Below are positions 5,127 to 8,624 of a stretch of DNA of 8,624 nucleotides, piece after piece. The DNA comes from JBHJGS01 sp050331575 (GTDB taxonomy: Bacteria > Pseudomonadota > Alphaproteobacteria > Sphingomonadales > Rhodothalassiaceae). Location: contig JBHJGS010000042.1 of assembly GCA_050331575.1 (NCBI GenBank), forward strand, positions 1 through 8,624. Direction: 5' to 3'. Each line of letters begins with the position of its first letter. Position 1 is the stretch's first letter. The translations under genes were made by a program, and so were the position numbers. Below the pieces are notes generated by a model that did no database searches, was not told the origin of the DNA, and was given only the letters and a program-made list of their open reading frames with translations.

Positions 5127-6397
5127 CCGAACGAGATCGCGAAGACTTTGCCGGGGCTGAGGCGCGTGAACGCCCGCCTGTTCCCCGCGGCTTTCTGACC
5201 CTGCTGATCCTGGTGGTCGCGCTGGGCCCGTTGGCGCTGTCCTCTTTCGTGCCGGCTCTGCCGACGATTGCGCGGGATTTCGTGGTCGATGAAGGCGTGG
5301 CGCAATTGGCGCTGTCCTTGTCGATGATGTCGATCGCCTTCACCACGCTGCTGTATGGCCCCTTGTCGGACCGCTTCGGCCGCCGGCCGGTGCTGATCGG
5401 CACCTTCGCGATGGGCATGGTGGGCAGCGCGCTGGGCTGGGCGGCCCAGGACATGGCCGGCTTGATCCTGGCGCGGGTGGTGCAGGCCGCCGGCATCGCC
5501 TCCGGCATGGTGGTGGCGCGCGCAATTGTGCAGGATGTCTATGGCTCAGAGCGGATGGCCAGCGTTATGGGCAATATCACCGGCGCAATGGTGATCGCGC
5601 CCTTGGCCGGGCCGATCATCGGCGGGCTTCTAGTCGAGGCGGTGAGTTGGCGCGCGGTGTTCGCCATGATCACGCTGCTGGGTGCGGCGACCGTGGTTTT
5701 GATGCTGTGGCGGTTGCCGGAAACCAACCAGACGCCGACATCGGTGTTCAGCGCCGCCAGCGTGCGGCGGGATTTGGCGACCTTGTTGAAGAATCGCGAC
5801 TTTTTGCGGTTCAGCTTGTATGTCGTGTTGGCGCAGAGCGGACTTTTGACCTTCATCGGCGGGGCCCCGCTGATCGTGGAGGGGGTCTATGGTCATCCAG
5901 CCTCCGCCTATGGCCTCTACGTCTCGATCATGGCGCTGGGCTATATGATCGGCAGCCTGGGCGCCGGCCGCCTGGGCAGCGTGCTGGCACGGGGCGGCAT
6001 GATGTGGATTGGCACCTCGTTGTCGATCATCGGCTTGGGGCTGGCGCTGGTTCTAGCCGCCGCGGAAGTGCCGGATCTGTTCTACCTGTCCTGGACGATT
6101 GCGCTCGGTGCGGTGGGGGTCGGCTTTGCCCTGCCAGCGGCCCAGTCCGGCTTTATTGCCGCAGCACCGCGCATCCCCGGTTCCGCGTCTAGCCTGTCGG
6201 GCTTTTTGCAGATGATGATGTTGGCGGTGAGCACACAGTTTGTAGGCCTTGTGCAGGAAGCCGATACCGCGGTGCCGACGGTTGCGACCATGTTCGCCAT
6301 GGTGGCCCTGGCACCGGTCGCCTTGTGGCTTGTGCAGCCGCGGCATCCGCAGGCGCCGGCGTTCTTGAAGTCCGCTGCCTTCGCGCATCGACCGTGA
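5123..6397 (+). CDS. Bcr/CflA-type MFS multidrug exporter
   Basis: A 424-residue inner-membrane proton-coupled drug antiporter of the DHA1 12-helix MFS family. TM1 begins near residue 24 (FLTLLILVVALGPLALSSFV) after an acidic cytosolic tail. Motif A between TM2 and TM3 is GPLSDRFGRRP (79-89). The antiporter signature (motif C) in TM5 is APLAGPIIGG (159-168). The second half starts with a loop near RRDLATLLKNRDF, followed by the YVVLAQSGLLTFIGGAPLIVE region, where Bcr/CflA members carry a similar FI-x-x-(S/A)-P segment. Length matches the usual 390-420. No ATG lies between the promoter region and TM1 in this frame, so GTG at 5123 is chosen. The open frame runs back to 4940, but that extension crosses the putative promoter. 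Individual substrates (bicyclomycin, chloramphenicol and others) cannot be predicted. A palindromic operator upstream suggests inducible repression. mutT follows 42 bases later. Confidence 0.88.
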   Translation: MTERDREDFAGAEARERPPVPRGFLTLLILVVALGPLALSSFVPALPTIARDFVVDEGVAQLALSLSMMSIAFTTLLYGPLSDRFGRRPVLIGTFAMGMVGSALGWAAQDMAGLILARVVQAAGIASGMVVARAIVQDVYGSERMASVMGNITGAMVIAPLAGPIIGGLLVEAVSWRAVFAMITLLGAATVVLMLWRLPETNQTPTSVFSAASVRRDLATLLKNRDFLRFSLYVVLAQSGLLTFIGGAPLIVEGVYGHPASAYGLYVSIMALGYMIGSLGAGRLGSVLARGGMMWIGTSLSIIGLGLALVLAAAEVPDLFYLSWTIALGAVGVGFALPAAQSGFIAAAPRIPGSASSLSGFLQMMMLAVSTQFVGLVQEADTAVPTVATMFAMVALAPVALWLVQPRHPQAPAFLKSAAFAHRP

Positions 6398-6402
6398 CCG
6401 GC

Positions 6403-6418
6403 TTGCCGCGGGCGGCAA
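6403..6418. other. Small perfect hairpin between the exporter and mutT
   Basis: TTGCCG (6403-6408) and CGGCAA (6413-6418) form a perfect 6-bp stem with a CGGG loop, 5 bases after the exporter stop and 21 bases before the mutT start. No T-run follows, so it is unlikely to terminate transcription. It might stabilise or process the mRNA, or affect mutT translation. Confidence 0.35.
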
Positions 6419-6439
6419 TGCGCAGTATCAGCCCGGGCC

Positions 6440-6895
6440 ATGTCTGCGCTTGAGCCCTGCCCTAATCCGCATTTGAAACTGGACCGCCCCCGGCCGCTGC
6501 TGCTGGTCGCCGCCGCCGCCTTGATCGCGCCCGATGGCCGCGTGCTGATCGCCCAACGCCCCGAGGGCAAGGCCATGGCGGGCCTGTGGGAATTTCCCGG
6601 TGGCAAGATTGAGGCCGGCGAGCTGCCCGAACAGACTCTGGTCCGCGAATTGGCCGAGGAATTGGGGATCGACAGCCATCCCAACTGTTTCTTCCCGCTT
6701 AGCTTCGCCTCGCACAGCTATGACAGCGTCCATCTGCTGATGCCGCTTTATGTCTGCCGCAATTGGGCCGGGGTGCCGCGGGGCCGGGAGGGGCAGGCGG
6801 TGGCCTGGGTGCGCGCCGCGGCCCTGCGCGACTATCCGATGCCACCGGCCGACACGCCGCTCATTGCCGCCCTGCGCGATCATCTGGCTGCATGA
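6440..6895 (+). CDS. mutT: MutT-type Nudix hydrolase (8-oxo-dGTP diphosphatase)
   Basis: A 151-residue cytosolic sanitising enzyme, expected to hydrolyse 8-oxo-dGTP to the monophosphate and so prevent A:T to C:G mutations. The Nudix box fits GX5EX7REUXEEXGU exactly: Gly55, Glu61, Arg69-Glu70, Glu73-Glu74, Gly76-Ile77; the glutamates bind Mg/Mn. It is preceded by RVLIAQRPEGKAMAGLWEFP (34-53), the typical MutT strand-loop block. It is followed by FASHSYDSVHLLMPLYVC and a C-terminal YPMPPADTPLI, both common in alphaproteobacterial MutT. Length is slightly longer than the 130 or so usual, owing to an N-terminal leader of about 18 residues. The ATG at 6440 has no clear Shine-Dalgarno; no alternative start exists before the first conserved strand, so coupling with the exporter 42 bases upstream is possible. 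The Nudix assignment is secure; the substrate follows from family resemblance. Confidence 0.9.
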   Translation: MSALEPCPNPHLKLDRPRPLLLVAAAALIAPDGRVLIAQRPEGKAMAGLWEFPGGKIEAGELPEQTLVRELAEELGIDSHPNCFFPLSFASHSYDSVHLLMPLYVCRNWAGVPRGREGQAVAWVRAAALRDYPMPPADTPLIAALRDHLAA

Positions 6896-6909
6896 GCGGA
6901 CCATAAAGA

Positions 6910-6944
6910 ACGCCGGTCGCAGACCCATCTCCTGCCACCGGCGT
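6910..6944 (-). terminator. Strong hairpin terminator for the leftward small gene
   Basis: ACGCCGGT (6910-6917) pairs with ACCGGCGT (6937-6944), and inside it GCAG (6919-6922) pairs with CTGC (6932-6935). This gives 12 bp with a single C/C mismatch and a 9-base loop. On the minus strand it is followed by TCTTTATG, a modest U-rich tail, so it best serves the leftward small gene ending at 6967. It also lies 14 bases after mutT, where it could stop rightward transcripts or protect their ends, although no T-run follows on that strand. Confidence 0.6.
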
Positions 6945-6966
6945 CCAGGGGGAATTGGTCTTGTCG

Positions 6967-7104
6967 TCAGTCCGACTGGCGCGCCAGCACGGACGTCTCG
7001 CGGTCGGTGCCGGCCTTTTCGGTCCGGCGGACTTCCAAAGCGCTCAGGCCCATCGCGGCACCGAAGGTGGCCAGGGGCAGCAGCAGCAAGGGCGAGATCA
7101 GCAT
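6967..7104 (-). CDS. 45-residue single-pass membrane miniprotein, unrecognised
   Basis: I do not recognise this gene. It starts MLISPLLLLPLATFGAAMGL, giving one hydrophobic helix over about residues 2-23. A charged tail follows (EVRRTEKAGTDRETSVLARQSD). It would insert in the inner membrane; the positive residues after the helix (Arg26, Arg27, Lys30) suggest a cytosolic C-terminus. Evidence that it is real: GGAGG lies 5 bases before the ATG, the best ribosome site in the window; almost all third codon positions are G or C, like its neighbours; and a strong hairpin follows its stop. It lies 105 bases downstream of rsmB on the same strand and is convergent with mutT. There is no TA-rich or toxin-like composition and no antitoxin partner. 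Its role is unknown. Confidence 0.6.
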   Translation of the reverse strand: MLISPLLLLPLATFGAAMGLSALEVRRTEKAGTDRETSVLARQSD

Positions 7105-7166
7105 GGTCTCCTCCACGAGGGTTAAGGAACGTTAGCCGTTACGCGGTGGCGGCTGCTGCTCGATCA

Positions 7167-7197
7167 GCCCCTGCGGCGGCCTGCCACACGCCGGGGC
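7167..7197 (-). terminator. GC-rich hairpin just after rsmB, weak terminator candidate
   Basis: GCCCC (7167-7171) pairs with GGGGC (7193-7197) and GGCG (7175-7178) with CGCC (7189-7192), giving nine pairs with a three-base bulge. It begins 12 bases beyond the rsmB stop in the direction of rsmB transcription. There is no T-run, so it may only partly reduce read-through into the downstream miniprotein gene. Confidence 0.3.
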
Positions 7198-7209
7198 CTA
7201 CCACGCTGC

Positions 7210-8624
7210 TCAGCGGGTCTTGATCAGCCGGGTGGCGAAAAAGCCGTCCAACCCGCCGCGCTCGGCCCAGTGACTGGGCAAGGTGCGCAGAAAGCCGCGC
7301 TCGGTCACGAAGGCCGGGTCGCAAGCCTCTTCTGCGGTGACCGGATCTAAGGCGATGTCGGTGCGCTGGGACAAGAGCCGGTCGATCTGCGCCTCGCCCT
7401 CCTCAGGCTCCAGCGAGCAGACGGCATAGATCAATCGGCCGCCGGGTTTCAGCCAGCCGACGCAGCGGCTGAGCAGGCGGCTTTGGATCCGTGCCAACTG
7501 CTCGATCTCCTTGGGGCTCTTGTGCCAAGCGACGTCGGGGCGGCGGCGCAAAGTGCCGGTGGCTGAACAGGGCGCGTCCAGCAGAAGGGCGTCGAACGGC
7601 GCCTCCGGGCTCCAATCGTTCAGATCCGCGGTCACCAGGTCGGCCTGCAGCCCGCAGCGATCCAGATTCTCCTGCACCCGGCGCAGCCGGTCGGCCACCT
7701 TGTCCACCGCGGTGACCGCAGCACCCGTGGCGGCCAACTGCAAGGTCTTGCCGCCGGGGGCAGCGCACAGATCCGCCACGCGCTCGCCCGGCTGCGCCTG
7801 GACCAGGCGGGCGGGCAGGGCGGCGGCGGCATCCTGCACCCAAAAGCCGCCCGCCTTGAAGCCGGGCAGGTCGCGAATGTCCCCGGCCCGGGTCAGGCGC
7901 AGGCTGCCGGTGGGCAGGCGTTCACCATGCAGGCCGGGCACCGGCTTGGGCACGGTCAAGTCCAGCGGCGGCTCGGCGCGCAGCGCCTGAGCGATGGCGG
8001 CCGTTGTGGCCCCGCCATAGCTTGCCTCCCAGCGCGCCTTCAGCCAGCGCGGCAGATCGACCCCAGGGGTGTCCATAAGCGGCGCCAGCGTGTCGCGCTC
8101 GCGCGCGGCCCGGCGCACCAAGGCGTTGATCAGATTCTTGTATTTCTCGTCGGCCAGCCACACCGCGCTGTCCGCTGCGGCATGGTCCGGCACATCCATC
8201 AAGAACAGTTGGGCCAGACCCAGGATCAAGGCATGGCCACTGGCGCGGGCGGCCGGCGGCAGCGGCTTTTGCAGCATCTGGTCGGCGACATGAAGCAGGC
8301 TGCCGCGCCGGCGGATGGCATAGGTGGCAAGCGCCCGGGCAAAGGCACGGTCCTGAGGGTGACGCAGGCGGGAGAACGCCCGGTCCAGTGCCTGATCCAT
8401 CGGCTCACCGCGGTCGAACACGGCGGCCAGAGTATCGAACGCGGCGCGCCGGTCGGCATACCGGGCCGGCTTGGGAGCGGCATCGCCGCGCGGCTGCGCC
8501 GGCCGGTCCGAGCGATCGGATCGGTCGCGAAACGGCCGCTCCGGCAGGCCCGGGTCGCCGTCATCGCGGCGCGGCGGTCGGCTGCGCCGGTCCGCCCCGG
8601 GGCGATCACGGCCGTGGGCTTCGC
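7210..8624 (-). CDS. rsmB: 16S rRNA (cytosine-967 C5) methyltransferase RsmB, 5' end beyond the window
   Basis: An S-adenosylmethionine-dependent enzyme methylating C967 of 16S rRNA. At least 470 residues are visible. The N-terminal NusB-like RNA-binding domain begins around ARYADRRAAFDTLAAVFDRG; the C-terminal Rossmann domain follows. Counting from the internal GTG at 8421, DLCAAPGGK (217-225) is SAM motif I. DAPCSATGT carries Cys285 and YAVCSLEPEE carries Cys335, equivalent to the release Cys325 and nucleophile Cys375 of E. coli RsmB, with the same 50-residue spacing. The GTG at 8421 is not the true start: the frame stays open upstream and restores the conserved first NusB helix. No ATG, GTG or TTG lies in frame from there to the edge, so the start is outside. 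The upstream part is an extra Arg/Asp/Pro-rich, probably disordered extension, unlike the 429-residue E. coli protein. The miniprotein gene follows 105 bases later. Confidence 0.93.
   Translation of the reverse strand, partial: EAHGRDRPGADRRSRPPRRDDGDPGLPERPFRDRSDRSDRPAQPRGDAAPKPARYADRRAAFDTLAAVFDRGEPMDQALDRAFSRLRHPQDRAFARALATYAIRRRGSLLHVADQMLQKPLPPAARASGHALILGLAQLFLMDVPDHAAADSAVWLADEKYKNLINALVRRAARERDTLAPLMDTPGVDLPRWLKARWEASYGGATTAAIAQALRAEPPLDLTVPKPVPGLHGERLPTGSLRLTRAGDIRDLPGFKAGGFWVQDAAAALPARLVQAQPGERVADLCAAPGGKTLQLAATGAAVTAVDKVADRLRRVQENLDRCGLQADLVTADLNDWSPEAPFDALLLDAPCSATGTLRRRPDVAWHKSPKEIEQLARIQSRLLSRCVGWLKPGGRLIYAVCSLEPEEGEAQIDRLLSQRTDIALDPVTAEEACDPAFVTERGFLRTLPSHWAERGGLDGFFATRLIKTR

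Noticed and set aside
7120..7138. CtrA-like site (TTAA-N7-TTAA)
   Set aside because: Only one TTAA half is present; the second half (TTAG) is at six-base spacing.
1..8624. CRISPR array, tRNA, phage or toxin-antitoxin system
   Set aside because: No regularly spaced repeats, no tRNA-like cloverleaf with matching stems, and no phage, toxin or antitoxin motifs were seen on either strand.

Overview
The window is about 8.6 kb of high-GC DNA from a Gram-negative bacterium, most likely an alphaproteobacterium; the order is not resolved. The reasons are a TonB-dependent outer-membrane receptor, a VPLPA/PEP-CTERM-type sorted protein, an alphaproteobacterial-type CitE-like CoA-ester lyase with a GTNDL motif, and strongly GC-biased third codon positions. 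No tRNA, rRNA, CRISPR array, phage gene or conjugation gene is visible. Most of the window is ordinary chromosomal content, and I found no clear new multi-gene system.

Left part (1-2811). The left edge is the end of an insertion sequence carrying the first 30 codons of an IS1595-like transposase, read leftwards. The inferred IS end lies only about 20 bases before a two-gene, rightward unit: a small cysteine-rich secreted DUF2946-type protein, then a 749-residue TonB-dependent receptor. The receptor belongs to the OprC/NosA copper-receptor group. It keeps the second half of the copper site (HxM) but has Gly in place of the Cys of the CxxxM half. The pair probably serves outer-membrane metal (copper-like) uptake.

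Middle part (2812-6895). A leftward gene, convergent with the receptor, encodes an exported protein with a C-terminal VPLPA-like sorting signal; its likely promoter contains a long dyad. A 411-base divergent intergenic region separates it from a rightward CitE-like CoA-ester lyase. Next comes a 245-base gap holding a TATAAA box and a perfect 10-bp palindrome (ACCGATCGGT), a probable repressor operator. This lies ahead of a Bcr/CflA-type MFS drug exporter and, 42 bases further on, mutT, which is probably co-transcribed.

Right part (6896-8624). A strong hairpin separates mutT from two leftward genes. One encodes a 45-residue membrane miniprotein with an excellent ribosome binding site, which I do not recognise. 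The other is rsmB (16S rRNA m5C967 methyltransferase), whose beginning runs off the right edge behind a long Arg/Asp/Pro-rich extension.

Functional links are limited to the DUF2946/receptor pair and the probable exporter/mutT and rsmB/miniprotein transcription units. The rest looks like unrelated neighbours.
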